Assembly: GCA_964242625.1 (NCBI GenBank)
Contig: CAXTAO010000028.1
Span: 1 to 36,985, forward strand
Source of the DNA: JASLDZ01 sp964242625
GTDB lineage: Bacteria > Pseudomonadota > Alphaproteobacteria > Caulobacterales > Caulobacteraceae
Length of the DNA: 36,985 bases
Reading direction: 5' to 3'
In this document: positions 8,086 to 15,960 of the stretch, piece by piece
Layout: every line of letters starts with the position of its first letter
Numbering within the stretch: position 1 is the first letter of the stretch
Notes under the pieces: model-generated
Told to the model about the DNA's origin: nothing
The model's database searches: none
Seen by the model: only the letters and a program-made list of their open reading frames with translations
Translations under genes and position numbers: made by a program

Positions 8086-8787
8086 ATGCTCTCCGGCCTC
8101 GCCAACCCCGCCCGCTTCATGGCCGTGTCGCGACCGCTCGCGCCGGCGCTGGGTGCCGTGGCGGCGCTGCTCCTGGCCGGGGGCGCGTGGACGGGCCTCT
8201 CCGCACCGGAGGACTACCAGCAGCACGACACCGTGCGGATCCTGTTCGTGCACCTGCCGGCGGTGTTCATGGGCATGTTCGGCTGGCTGTGCCTGGCGGG
8301 GGCGTCGTTCTCGGGCCTCGTCTTCCGCCACGCCCTGGCCGACGCCGCCGCGCGCGCCGTGGCCCCGGTCGGCGCGACCTTCACCGCCCTGGGCCTCCTC
8401 ACCGGCTCCTTGTGGGGCCGGCCGGAGTGGGGGACCTGGTGGGCGTGGGACGCGCGGCTGACCTCCTTTTTGCTCCTGTTCCTGATGTACGGCGCCTATC
8501 TCGCGCTCGTCTCGGCGTTCGACGACGAGGCGCGGGGCGCGCGCATGGGGGCGGTGTTCGCGCTGGTAGGCGTCGTGATGCTGCCGGTGATCCACTACTC
8601 GGTGGTGTGGTGGAACAGCCTGCACCAGGGCGAGACCCTGCTTAGGCCGGGCGGCTCAGGGCTGGACCGGGCGTACGTCGCGCCGCTCCTTCTGATGGGC
8701 CTGGGCTACCTCCTCCTGTTCCTGTCGGTCTGGCTCGTGCGCGTGCGCGCGGAGGTCTGGCGGCGGCGTGCCGGGGCCGTGGCGTGA
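8086..8787 (+). CDS. ccmC: Cytochrome c maturation protein C (heme handling)
   Basis: CcmC works with CcmD to load heme onto the chaperone CcmE at the periplasmic face. It has 233 residues, six predicted membrane segments and the tryptophan-rich heme motif WGTWWAWDARLTS, with flanking histidines in FVHLP and in HYSVVWWNSLHQ. Length and layout are typical. It is followed without a gap by ccmD and ccmG. The transporter genes ccmA and ccmB, often just upstream in related bacteria, are not here. Confidence 0.96.
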   Translation: MLSGLANPARFMAVSRPLAPALGAVAALLLAGGAWTGLSAPEDYQQHDTVRILFVHLPAVFMGMFGWLCLAGASFSGLVFRHALADAAARAVAPVGATFTALGLLTGSLWGRPEWGTWWAWDARLTSFLLLFLMYGAYLALVSAFDDEARGARMGAVFALVGVVMLPVIHYSVVWWNSLHQGETLLRPGGSGLDRAYVAPLLLMGLGYLLLFLSVWLVRVRAEVWRRRAGAVA

Positions 8788-8957
8788 GCGCGCTGATGCA
8801 GGCCGGGCGCTACGCCGCCTATGTGGACGCCGCCTGGGGCGCGAGCGCCCTTGTCCTGGCGACGCTCGCGGGGGCGAGCTGGCTCTCGGCCCGGCGCTGG
8901 CGCCGGCGCGCGGAGGCGCGGCGCCCGGAGGCGGGGCGTCCACGGTCGCCGCGGTGA
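8784..8957 (+). CDS. ccmD: Heme exporter protein CcmD
   Basis: This is a 57-residue protein with one membrane segment (GASALVLATLAGASWL) preceded by GRYAAYVDAAW and followed by an Arg-rich cytoplasmic tail, the classic CcmD layout. CcmD helps release holo-CcmE from the CcmABC complex. The GTG at 8784 overlaps the ccmC stop by four bases; an in-frame ATG at 8796 is an alternative. Its stop overlaps the ccmG start. It is short enough to be missed by length-filtered gene finders. Confidence 0.88.
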   Translation: MSALMQAGRYAAYVDAAWGASALVLATLAGASWLSARRWRRRAEARRPEAGRPRSPR

Positions 8958-9499
8958 GGGCGGCGCTGCGGCTCCTGCCGCTCGTGGTCTTGGCGGCGCT
9001 GGCGGCGCTGTTCCTCGGCTACGCCCTCCGCCACGACCCGCGGGTGACGCCCGCCGCCCTGGTCGGCCGCCCCGCCCCCCACCCGCCCCTGCCCGGCCTG
9101 GACGCGCCCGCCTCGGCCCCCCTGCTCGCCGGGGCGGACGGGCCCGTGCTGGTCAACTTCTTCGCTTCATGGTGCGCGCCCTGCGCGGAGGAGGCCCCCG
9201 CGCTGGCGGCGCTCAAGGCGCAGGGCGTGCGCATCGTGGGCGTCGCCTACAAGGACGACCCGGTGGAGACGCGCCGCTTCCTCGGCGAGCGGGGCGATCC
9301 CTTCGCCGATGTGCGTTTGGACGCCGACGGCCGCGCGGGGATCGAATACGGCGTCTCCGGCGTGCCGGAGAGCTTCCTGGTGGACGCGCGCGGGCGCATC
9401 GTCGCCAAGTTCGCGGGCGCGCTCACCCCCGCGCAGGCCGACGCGGTGGCGGAGGCCGCGGCGCGCCCTGGCGAAACGGACGCGCGCGCTCCACATTAG
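8954..9499 (+). CDS. ccmG: Thiol:disulfide interchange protein CcmG/DsbE
   Basis: This membrane-tethered periplasmic thioredoxin-like protein reduces apocytochrome c cysteines before heme attachment. It has 181 residues from a GTG that overlaps the ccmD stop (GTGA). An N-terminal anchor helix (about 5-25) is followed by the thioredoxin fold with FFASWCAPC (Cys74 and Cys77) and the cis-Pro motif GVSGVPESFLVD. The length fits CcmG. Frames beginning further upstream would overlap ccmD heavily and were not used. Confidence 0.93.
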   Translation: MRAALRLLPLVVLAALAALFLGYALRHDPRVTPAALVGRPAPHPPLPGLDAPASAPLLAGADGPVLVNFFASWCAPCAEEAPALAALKAQGVRIVGVAYKDDPVETRRFLGERGDPFADVRLDADGRAGIEYGVSGVPESFLVDARGRIVAKFAGALTPAQADAVAEAAARPGETDARAPH

Positions 9500-9528
9500 C
9501 GGCGAGCATCGGTGTCCCGAGTCGCGCC

Positions 9529-9795
9529 ATGGCCATCCGCCCCGTCGTCACGCCCAACCTGCCCGCCGCGCCGCGCGCGACCGCCCGGGCCGAGACCGCG
9601 CGCGCCGCCCAGGCCGCCTTCTTCCAGGCTGCGCTCGCGGCGGAAGGCGCGCAGGCGGCCGCCGCCCCCCTGCGTTCGACGGGGGCCCCCGTCTCCCCGA
9701 CGCCGCCGGTCGCGCGCGCCGCGCCGATAGGCGGGGACGCAGCCGCTCCAAGCCGGATGCTGCGCCCCGGCTCGCTGGTCGACCTGAAGGTCTGA
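9529..9795 (+). CDS. Small Ala/Pro-rich protein of unknown function
   Basis: This is an 88-residue reading frame beginning MAIRPVVTPNLP, with an Ala-rich amphipathic middle (TARAETARAAQAAFFQAALA), a Pro-rich linker and a compact end RPGSLVDLKV. There is no signal peptide, membrane segment or known domain. It starts 29 bases after ccmG and stops eight bases before the convergent MarR gene, and it uses the same high-GC codons. I recall similar short proteins with an RPGSLxDxxV ending in Caulobacter-like genomes, but cannot assign a function. It is probably real, not proven. Confidence 0.6.
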   Translation: MAIRPVVTPNLPAAPRATARAETARAAQAAFFQAALAAEGAQAAAAPLRSTGAPVSPTPPVARAAPIGGDAAAPSRMLRPGSLVDLKV

Positions 9796-9802
9796 CGCGC
9801 GC

Positions 9803-10444
9803 TCAGGCCGCGGCGGTCTCCGCCGCGTCCGCCCCGCCCTTGGGCTTGTCGGCCTTGCCCTTGCCGCGGGGCTTGTCCTTTCCGCCGCGCGCCTTCTTGC
9901 GGGTCTTGCGCTCCGCCGCGTCCGCCGCTTTGGCGGCGGCCTTGCGCGCCTTCTTCTCCTGGCGCGCCTCGTCCTCCCCGTCGACGAGCGAAGCCTCGCC
10001 CGCCCGCGCCAGCGCTCGCAGCGCCGAGACGAAGCCGTCGCGCTTGCCGCCGCCCAGCACCTGCAGAATGCGCTGATCCGCCGCCGCCGCACGCGGACGC
10101 ATGACGGCGAGCGCCGCGGCGCCGTCATCGGTAAGCCGCACCACGTTGGCGCGGGCGTCGAGCGCCGAGCGCTCGCGCTGCAGGAGCCCGCGCGCGATCA
10201 GCCGCGCGATCATGTCGGCCAGGGTAGAGCGGTCGACGCCCGTGGCGCGCACCAAGTCGGTCTGCGTGGGCGAGGGGTGCGTCTCCACCGCCGCCAAGAC
10301 CGCGAACTGGCGCTGGGTGAGCGGCGCGCCGGCTCCCTCCGTCTCCCCGGCGTAGACGTCGAGCGCGAACTGCAGCGCCTGATGCAGCAGGTGGCTGGGG
10401 CTGCGCTCCAGCGCGGCCACGGTCAGCTTGTCGGCCTTGGGCAC
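9803..10444 (-). CDS. MarR-family regulator with a lysine/alanine-rich C-terminal tail
   Basis: Residues about 15-150 form a MarR winged-helix domain: TQTDLVRATGVDRSTLADMIARLIARGLL is the recognition region and ALDARANVVRLTDDG the wing. From about residue 153 to 213 runs a low-complexity tail of Lys, Ala, Arg and Gly (KKARKAAAKAAD-type), like bacterial histone H1-like tails, which should bind DNA or RNA non-specifically. The start is GTG. Targets and ligand are unknown. The gene converges with the 88-residue gene and diverges from the aminotransferase gene, which it could control. Confidence 0.9.
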   Translation of the reverse strand: MPKADKLTVAALERSPSHLLHQALQFALDVYAGETEGAGAPLTQRQFAVLAAVETHPSPTQTDLVRATGVDRSTLADMIARLIARGLLQRERSALDARANVVRLTDDGAAALAVMRPRAAAADQRILQVLGGGKRDGFVSALRALARAGEASLVDGEDEARQEKKARKAAAKAADAAERKTRKKARGGKDKPRGKGKADKPKGGADAAETAAA

Positions 10445-10578
10445 GCCCGCTCTCCGCTAAGGGCCGGGGACGGAACAATCCTCCCGGGCGTCTAGCCCGG
10501 CCCTGCGTCCGTTTGGTGACACAGGTCGCGGGAGGGGCCCCGCTCCGAAGTCGGATCCGCCCCATAAAGAACCGCGCC

Positions 10579-10619
10579 CGCCCCTCCGGCGCCCAGGAGA
10601 AGGACGCGCCGGAAGGGCG
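10579..10619. other. Long imperfect hairpin in the MarR-aminotransferase gap
   Basis: CGCCCCTCCGGCGC (10579-10592) can pair with GCGCCGGAAGGGCG (10606-10619), 13 of 14 positions, around a 13-base loop. It lies 110 bases upstream of the aminotransferase start in a 285-base intergenic region. No U-run follows. It could be a leader structure or a chance palindrome in GC-rich DNA. Confidence 0.45.
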
Positions 10620-10729
10620 GACGCGAGGGCTTTGGACCTCCATCCAACGCGGGGGACATTGCGCCGCCCGCAGGGCTCCGCCTAATCACCATGGCGTGAG
10701 CCGGCGCACGCGGAGGAGGACTGAGCGGG

Positions 10730-11908
10730 GTGCAGAGCTTCCATCCGCCCGAGCGCCTGCTCCTGGGGCCCGGCCCTTCCGAGGTCTCCGCGCGCGTGCG
10801 CCTCGCCACCGCGCGGCCGACGCTGGGGCACCTCGACCCGCTGTTCGTCGGGCTGATGGGCGAGACGCGCGACGCCCTGCGCCGACTCTTCCGCGCGCCC
10901 GACCACGCCTGCCTGCCCCTGCCCGGCCCCGGCACGGCGGGCATGGAAGCGGCCATGCTCAACCTTCTGGAGCCCGGCGAGGCGGCGGTGATCGCGGTCA
11001 ACGGCGTCTTCGGCGAGCGCATGGCGCAGATGGCCGAGCGCGCGGGCGCGGAGGTCGTGCGCGTGCCCCACGCCTGGGGCGAGCCCGTCGACCATGCGCG
11101 GGTGGAGGCGGCCTTGTGGGCGCGCGGGGCCAAGCTCATGGGCTTCGTCCACGCCGAGACCTCCGCCGGCGCGCAGAGCGACGCGGGCGCGCTGTGCGCG
11201 CTGGCGCGCGAGCATGGTGCGCTGTCGGTGGTCGACTGCGTCACCTCGCTGGGCGGCCTGCCCGTACGCGGCGGCGAGTGGGAGGCCGACGTGCTCTACT
11301 CCGGCTCGCAGAAATGCCTCTCCGCCCCGCCGGGCCTCAGCCCCTTCGCGCTCGGCGCGCGCGCGCGCGAGGCTGTGGCGCGCCGCGCGTCGCCGCCCCG
11401 CACCTGGCTGTACGACCTGGGCCTCCTCATGGGCTACTGGGAGGGAGCGCAGGGCGCTCCACGCGCCTACCACCACACCGCGCCCGTGAACGCGGTCTAC
11501 GGCCTGCACGAGGCGATGGTCGCCCTGTTCGAGGAAGGTCTGGAGGCCGCCTGGCGGCGCCACGCGCGCATGGGCGCGGCCTTTGCGGCGGGGGCGGAGG
11601 CGCTGGGGCTCGGCCTGCCCGTGGCCCCCGGCGTGCGGCTGCCCATGCTGACGGTCGTCGCCGTCCCACCCGGTGTGAACGAGACGGCGGTGCGCAAGCG
11701 TCTCTTGGAGCGGTGGGGCGTGGAGGTCGGCGGCGGGCTCGGCCCCAGCGCCGGCAAGGTTTGGCGCGTGGGGCTGATGGGCGCCTCGGCCACGCCCCGC
11801 CACGTGCTGACCGGGCTGGCGGCGCTCGGCGACGCGCTCGCGGCCCAGATCCCCGACGTGCGCGTGCAGGATGCGCTGGACGCTGCGGAGGCGGCGCTCG
11901 CCGCGTGA
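10730..11908 (+). CDS. Class V aminotransferase (alanine/serine-glyoxylate type)
   Basis: This is a PLP enzyme of fold type I, 392 residues. Lys195 in SGSQKCLSAPPG is the expected Schiff-base lysine and Asp169 in VVDCVTSLGG the pyridine-nitrogen partner. PGPGTAGMEAAMLNLLEPGE is the cofactor phosphate region. The fold and start motif LLLGPGPSEVS place it with alanine-glyoxylate/serine-glyoxylate (and serine-pyruvate) aminotransferases; the exact substrates cannot be decided. The GTG is preceded by GGAGGA (10712-10717). It converges on the next gene with a three-base gap. Confidence 0.9.
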   Translation: MQSFHPPERLLLGPGPSEVSARVRLATARPTLGHLDPLFVGLMGETRDALRRLFRAPDHACLPLPGPGTAGMEAAMLNLLEPGEAAVIAVNGVFGERMAQMAERAGAEVVRVPHAWGEPVDHARVEAALWARGAKLMGFVHAETSAGAQSDAGALCALAREHGALSVVDCVTSLGGLPVRGGEWEADVLYSGSQKCLSAPPGLSPFALGARAREAVARRASPPRTWLYDLGLLMGYWEGAQGAPRAYHHTAPVNAVYGLHEAMVALFEEGLEAAWRRHARMGAAFAAGAEALGLGLPVAPGVRLPMLTVVAVPPGVNETAVRKRLLERWGVEVGGGLGPSAGKVWRVGLMGASATPRHVLTGLAALGDALAAQIPDVRVQDALDAAEAALAA

Positions 11909-11911
11909 GGC

Positions 11912-12694
11912 CTAGCCGCCCAGCGCGTGCAGCTCGGCCCCGTGCTCGCGCAGCCACCGCCGCGCGGGCTCCACCTCGCCGTGCAGCGTGCGCGTCAACG
12001 CCCAGAACGCCGCGCCGTGGTCGGGGTGGACGAGGTGCGCCGCCTCGTGGGCGACGACGTAGTCGAGCACGGGCGTGGGGGCGCAGATCAGCCGCCACGT
12101 GTAGCGCACGCGCCCGGCGTCGCCGCTCCGGCCCGGTCGCGCCGGGAGCGGCGGCCGGCACGATCCCCAGCGTCCCCGCGCGTCGGCGACGGCCACGGCG
12201 GGCGCGGACAGGCCCAACCGCTCCGCCGAGCACGTCGTCTTGGCGGTGAGCTCGAGGAGCGCCTCGCGCCGAAGCACGCGCTCCACCGCCCGCGCAAAGG
12301 CCGCGCCTTCGCCGCTCGCCACCAGCCGCTGCGGATCGCCCGCCCGCGCCGGGTGCAGGCGGCCCGTCATGCGCATGGCCGCGCGCTCCAGCCGGCACGG
12401 CGCGCCGCGCACGGGCGCGAGACCGCCCGGGACGAAGGGGCGAGGCGGCGGCAGGGCGCCCAGCCGCCCGGCGATCCAGTCGGCGCGCGCCTGGGCGAAG
12501 GCGAGCGCTTCAGGCAGCCGGCGCGCGCTGGGCGCGACGGCCACCACCTCCCGCGCGGCCGAAACGATCCGCAGCCCCACGCGCCGCGCGCGAGGGTTGA
12601 CCCTCAGCCGCACGGGCCAGCCCGCGACGGTGACGACGTCGTCCGGGGCGAGCGCGGGCGGACGCGGCGGACGGATGCGGAACGGCAGGGCCAC
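11912..12694 (-). CDS. YgjP-like (DUF45/M48-type) metal-dependent hydrolase
   Basis: This is a 260-residue protein of the YgjP/WLM-related group. HEAAHLVHPDHGAAFW (His216, Glu217, His220, His226) is the zinc motif, and RWGSCRP upstream is the second family signature. The N-terminal part (VRLRVNPRARRVGLRIV) is the usual strand-rich lead-in. A GTG at 12694 with GGAGGGG just upstream was chosen. A longer frame to 12766 only adds a basic, unconserved extension. The fold predicts proteolysis, though some members are described as nucleotide hydrolases; the substrate is unknown. Confidence 0.85.
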   Translation of the reverse strand: MALPFRIRPPRPPALAPDDVVTVAGWPVRLRVNPRARRVGLRIVSAAREVVAVAPSARRLPEALAFAQARADWIAGRLGALPPPRPFVPGGLAPVRGAPCRLERAAMRMTGRLHPARAGDPQRLVASGEGAAFARAVERVLRREALLELTAKTTCSAERLGLSAPAVAVADARGRWGSCRPPLPARPGRSGDAGRVRYTWRLICAPTPVLDYVVAHEAAHLVHPDHGAAFWALTRTLHGEVEPARRWLREHGAELHALGG

Positions 12695-12836
12695 GCCCCT
12701 CCATGCCCCGATGCGCCCGCGCGCGTAAATCCTTGCAGCCCTGCGTGGAACACGCCGCGGCGCCACCCCATTTCGACGCTATGAACAGTTGCGTCCGTCC
12801 CTCCGGCCGGAGCCTGCCTTTCGGAGCCTCCAGCGC

Positions 12837-13427
12837 ATGAAGCGCATCACCCTGGCCATCGCGGCCGCCGCGGCCCTGGCGCTCAGCGCCTGCGAGACCG
12901 CCACTCCCTACCAGCCCCTCGGCACGCGCGGCACGCACGCCTCCGGCGGCTACAGCGACCAGCAGCTGGAGAACAACCGTTGGACGGTGTCGTTCAGCGG
13001 CAACTCGCTGACCTCGCGCCAGACCGTGGAACGCTACCTGCTGTTCCGCGCCGCCGAGCTGACCCGCCAGCAGGGCTACGACTGGTTCACGACGGTCGAC
13101 CGCAACACCGAGCGCAAGACCGACTACGTCGGCTTCAACGACGACTTCGGCTACGGCGCGGGCTGGGGCGGCTACTGGGGCCCGCGCTGGGGCCTCTATC
13201 GCCGCGGCCTGGGCTGGGGCTACGGCTACTACGGCGCGGGCGGCTGGGGCGGTTTCGGCGGCCCCGTCGATATCCAGCAGGTGAGCCGCTACAGCGCGCA
13301 GGCCGAGATCCTGATGGGCCGCGGGCCCAAGCCGGCGGGCGACCGACGCGCCTTCACCGCCGGGGCGGTCTTGGACCACCTGCGCGGCTCGATCCAGTAC
13401 CCCGGCCAGCCCGGCCAGGGGCGCTGA
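12837..13427 (+). CDS. CC0125/CC1285-family lipoprotein
   Basis: This 196-residue lipoprotein has signal MKRITLAIAAAAALALSAC with lipobox LSAC (Cys18 lipidated). The mature part begins ETATPYQPLG and holds SDQQLENNRWTVSFSGNSLTSRQTVERYLLFRAAELT, the conserved core of this Caulobacter-type family. A Gly/Trp/Tyr-rich central stretch (about 105-145) follows. Its function is unknown; it should sit in the outer or inner membrane facing the periplasm. The ATG at 12837 was chosen because it begins the signal peptide; an in-frame ATG at 12789 adds an unlikely extension. Confidence 0.9.
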   Translation: MKRITLAIAAAAALALSACETATPYQPLGTRGTHASGGYSDQQLENNRWTVSFSGNSLTSRQTVERYLLFRAAELTRQQGYDWFTTVDRNTERKTDYVGFNDDFGYGAGWGGYWGPRWGLYRRGLGWGYGYYGAGGWGGFGGPVDIQQVSRYSAQAEILMGRGPKPAGDRRAFTAGAVLDHLRGSIQYPGQPGQGR

Positions 13428-13432
13428 CGTCG

Positions 13433-13870
13433 GTGGGCGAGGGCGCTCCGGCGGCGGGCGTGGGCGCTGGGTTCGACCCCCGCGCGCCGCTCGACCCCGC
13501 GCGCGCCCTCGTTCCGCACACGGTGAGGCTCAACGCCTCGCTGGTGCGCCGCCGCTTCCTCCCCAAGCTGCGACGGCTGGCGCTGCATCTCCCCTTCGCG
13601 GAAGATGCGCTGGCGCTGTTCTTCTGCGCGCTCGACCCCGAAACGCCGACGCGCACCAAGGGGCTGATCCTGGCGGGGCTGGCCTATTTCGTCGTGCCGA
13701 CCGACCTCATCCCCGACTGGGTGCCGGGCCTCGGCTTCACCGACGACGCGGCGGTGCTGGCGGCCACCGTCGCGCTCGCCGGCCGCGCCATCCAGCCCCG
13801 CCACCGCGAGCGGGCGGGCGCGAAGCTCCGCGAGTTCGCGGGCGAGGGCGCGCCGGCCGCCGAGGCCTAA
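13433..13870 (+). CDS. YkvA-family (DUF1232) small membrane protein
   Basis: This 145-residue protein has the DUF1232 core KGLILAGLAYFVVPTDLIPDWVPGLGFTDDAAVLAATVAL, where the PxDLIPD turn links two hydrophobic segments. The function of the family is unknown. A GTG at 13433 starts six bases after the lipoprotein stop; no strong ribosome site is visible, so the first ~20 residues are uncertain. Probably co-transcribed with the lipoprotein gene. It converges with the quinone oxidoreductase gene after seven bases. Confidence 0.87.
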   Translation: MGEGAPAAGVGAGFDPRAPLDPARALVPHTVRLNASLVRRRFLPKLRRLALHLPFAEDALALFFCALDPETPTRTKGLILAGLAYFVVPTDLIPDWVPGLGFTDDAAVLAATVALAGRAIQPRHRERAGAKLREFAGEGAPAAEA

Positions 13871-13877
13871 TCGGGAC

Positions 13878-14876
13878 CTAACCGACCGTCACCACCACCT
13901 TGCCGATCGCGCGCCGCGCCTCCAGAGCCGCGATCGCCTCGCCCGCGCGCGCCAGCGGGAAGCGTTCGGAGACGTGCGGGCGGATGCGGCCTTGCGCGTA
14001 GAAGCGCACGAGTTCGGCGGTGTTCTCCGCGAAGCCCGCGGGGTCGCGCGCCGCCCACGCGCCCCAGAACACGCCGGCGACGCTGCAGCCCTTGAGGAGC
14101 GGCAGGTTGAGCGGGATGGTCGGTATGCCCGCCGGGAAGCCCACCACGAGGAAGCGCCCCTCCCAGGCGATGGCGCGCAGCGCCGCCTCGGCGTAGTCGC
14201 CGCCCACCGCGTCGTAGATGACGTCCGCGCCCGCTTCGCCCGCGGCGCCCTTGAACAGGGCGGAGAGCGCGCGGCGGCCGTCGCCGTCGAACGGGCCACG
14301 AGGGTAGACCACCGCCTCGGCCGCGCCGTGCGCGCGGACGACGGAGGCCTTTTCCTCCGACGAGACCGCTGCGATCACCCGCGCGCCCACCGCCGCGCCC
14401 AGCTCCACCGCCGCGAGGCCCACGCCGCCGGCCGCGCCCAGGACGAGGAGCGTCTCGCCAGACTGGAGCGCAGCGCGCTGCTTCAGCGCGTGCCAGCTCG
14501 TGCCGTAGGTGAAGAGGAAGGCCGCCGCCTCGTCGAACGGCATGCCGTCGGGCATGGGCGTGCAGCGCGCGGCGGGAACGGCCACCCGCTCCGCCATGCA
14601 GCCCCAGCCGGGCGAGGCGATCACCCGGTCTCCCGGCTTAAACCCCTCCACCCCTTCGCCCACCGCCCTCACCACGCCCGCGCACTCGCCGCCGGGCGAG
14701 AAGGGCCGCGGCGGGCGGAACTGGTAGCGATCGGCGATGATCAGAGTGTCGGGGAAGTTGACCCCCACCGCCCGCACGTCAATCACGAGCTGGCCGGGGC
14801 CGGCCTCGGGCTCCGGCGCCTCCTCCAGGACGAGGGTGTCGGGGCCGCCCGGGGCCTTGCTCAGGATCGCCTTCAC
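13878..14876 (-). CDS. Zinc-free NAD(P)H:quinone oxidoreductase (MDR/Qor family)
   Basis: This 332-residue medium-chain reductase has the N-terminal GroES-like fold (VGVNFPDTLIIADRYQF, FSPGGECAGVV) and a Rossmann fold with the nucleotide loop LGAAGGVGLAAVELG near 146-160. Structural-zinc cysteines are absent, as in quinone oxidoreductases. It probably transfers hydride from NADPH to quinones or enones in the cytoplasm; the substrate is not determinable. It diverges from the isoaspartyl peptidase gene with a short intergenic space. Confidence 0.9.
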   Translation of the reverse strand: MKAILSKAPGGPDTLVLEEAPEPEAGPGQLVIDVRAVGVNFPDTLIIADRYQFRPPRPFSPGGECAGVVRAVGEGVEGFKPGDRVIASPGWGCMAERVAVPAARCTPMPDGMPFDEAAAFLFTYGTSWHALKQRAALQSGETLLVLGAAGGVGLAAVELGAAVGARVIAAVSSEEKASVVRAHGAAEAVVYPRGPFDGDGRRALSALFKGAAGEAGADVIYDAVGGDYAEAALRAIAWEGRFLVVGFPAGIPTIPLNLPLLKGCSVAGVFWGAWAARDPAGFAENTAELVRFYAQGRIRPHVSERFPLARAGEAIAALEARRAIGKVVVTVG

Positions 14877-14968
14877 CGCAACTCGCTCCGCCGCTCCGGT
14901 GGCCCGCCGGTCGCGGGGACGCTAGTGGAGGGCGACGGCGGCGCAAGCTCCAAGTGAACGAGGTTCAG

Positions 14969-15865
14969 ATGCGCCCGAGCTCGTCCCCGATCGCGCTGGC
15001 TGTTCACGGCGGCGCGGGCTCGCGGCCCGGCCGCGACTACACCCGCGAGATCGCCCATATGCGCGAGGTGGCGGCCCGTGGCCGCGACGCGCTCCAAAAC
15101 GGCGCCCCCGCGCTGGACGCCGTCGAGCTCTGCGTGCGCGAACTGGAGGCGAGCGGCCTCTACGTCGCCGGGCGCGGCGCCTCTCCCAACGCCGAGGGCG
15201 CCTACGAGCTCGACGCCGCCCTGATGGACGGGGCCACGGGCTGGACGGGCGCCGTCGCCGCCCTGGTGGGCTTCGAGAGCCCGATCGCCGCCGCGCGCGC
15301 GGTGATGGAGCGCACCCCCCACGTCATGCTGGCGGGCGCGGGCGCGGCGGCGTTCGCGCGCGAGGCGGGGCTGGCGCAGGTCGCCGACCCCGCCGGCTGG
15401 CACACCCGCGCGGGGGCCGACGAGTCGAACCACGCGCCCGGCGCTCGCACAGGGGCGCTCGCGCATGGCACGGTGGGCTGCGTGGCGCGCGACCTCCAGG
15501 GGCGGCTCGCAGCCGCCACCTCCACCGCCGGGGTGTTCGACAAGATGCCCGGGCGCGTGGGCGACACACCCGTGCCCGGCGCGGGCGTCTGGGCCGACGC
15601 CTTCGCGGCGGTCTCGTGCACCGGCCAAGGCGAGTATTTCCTGCGCACCGCGGCGGCCGCGTCGGTCGCGCACCGGATGCGGTGGGGGGGCGAGCCGCTC
15701 GGCGTGGCGGCGGAGGCGGCCGTCGACGCGATCGCCGCCCTGGGCGGCGAGGGCGGGATGATCGCGGTGGGGCCGGACGGTCCGGCGGTCGCGCCCTTCC
15801 GCTCTGCCGGGATGAAGCGCGCGGTGCTGGAACGGGACGGCTCCATCCGCTCCGAGGCGTTCTGA
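14969..15865 (+). CDS. Isoaspartyl peptidase / plant-type L-asparaginase
   Basis: This Ntn-hydrolase self-cleaves before the threonine in HGTVGC (Thr168 from this start), leaving alpha and beta chains. It removes isoaspartyl residues from peptides and hydrolyses asparagine. AVHGGAG at the N terminus, GRVGDTPVPGAG and SCTGQGEYFLR in the beta part are family signatures. The length, 298 residues, is normal. ATG 14969 has GAGG five bases upstream; a GTG at 14954 would add five residues but lacks a ribosome site. Confidence 0.92.
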   Translation: MRPSSSPIALAVHGGAGSRPGRDYTREIAHMREVAARGRDALQNGAPALDAVELCVRELEASGLYVAGRGASPNAEGAYELDAALMDGATGWTGAVAALVGFESPIAAARAVMERTPHVMLAGAGAAAFAREAGLAQVADPAGWHTRAGADESNHAPGARTGALAHGTVGCVARDLQGRLAAATSTAGVFDKMPGRVGDTPVPGAGVWADAFAAVSCTGQGEYFLRTAAAASVAHRMRWGGEPLGVAAEAAVDAIAALGGEGGMIAVGPDGPAVAPFRSAGMKRAVLERDGSIRSEAF

Positions 15866-15960
15866 CGAGTCGCAACCGGGACGCGCGGCGCCTATCTGCG
15901 CCGCTCCCGCATAGAGGCCGCCGGCGACGCGGCCCTTCCGCCCCGCCCGAGCCTTTCCGC

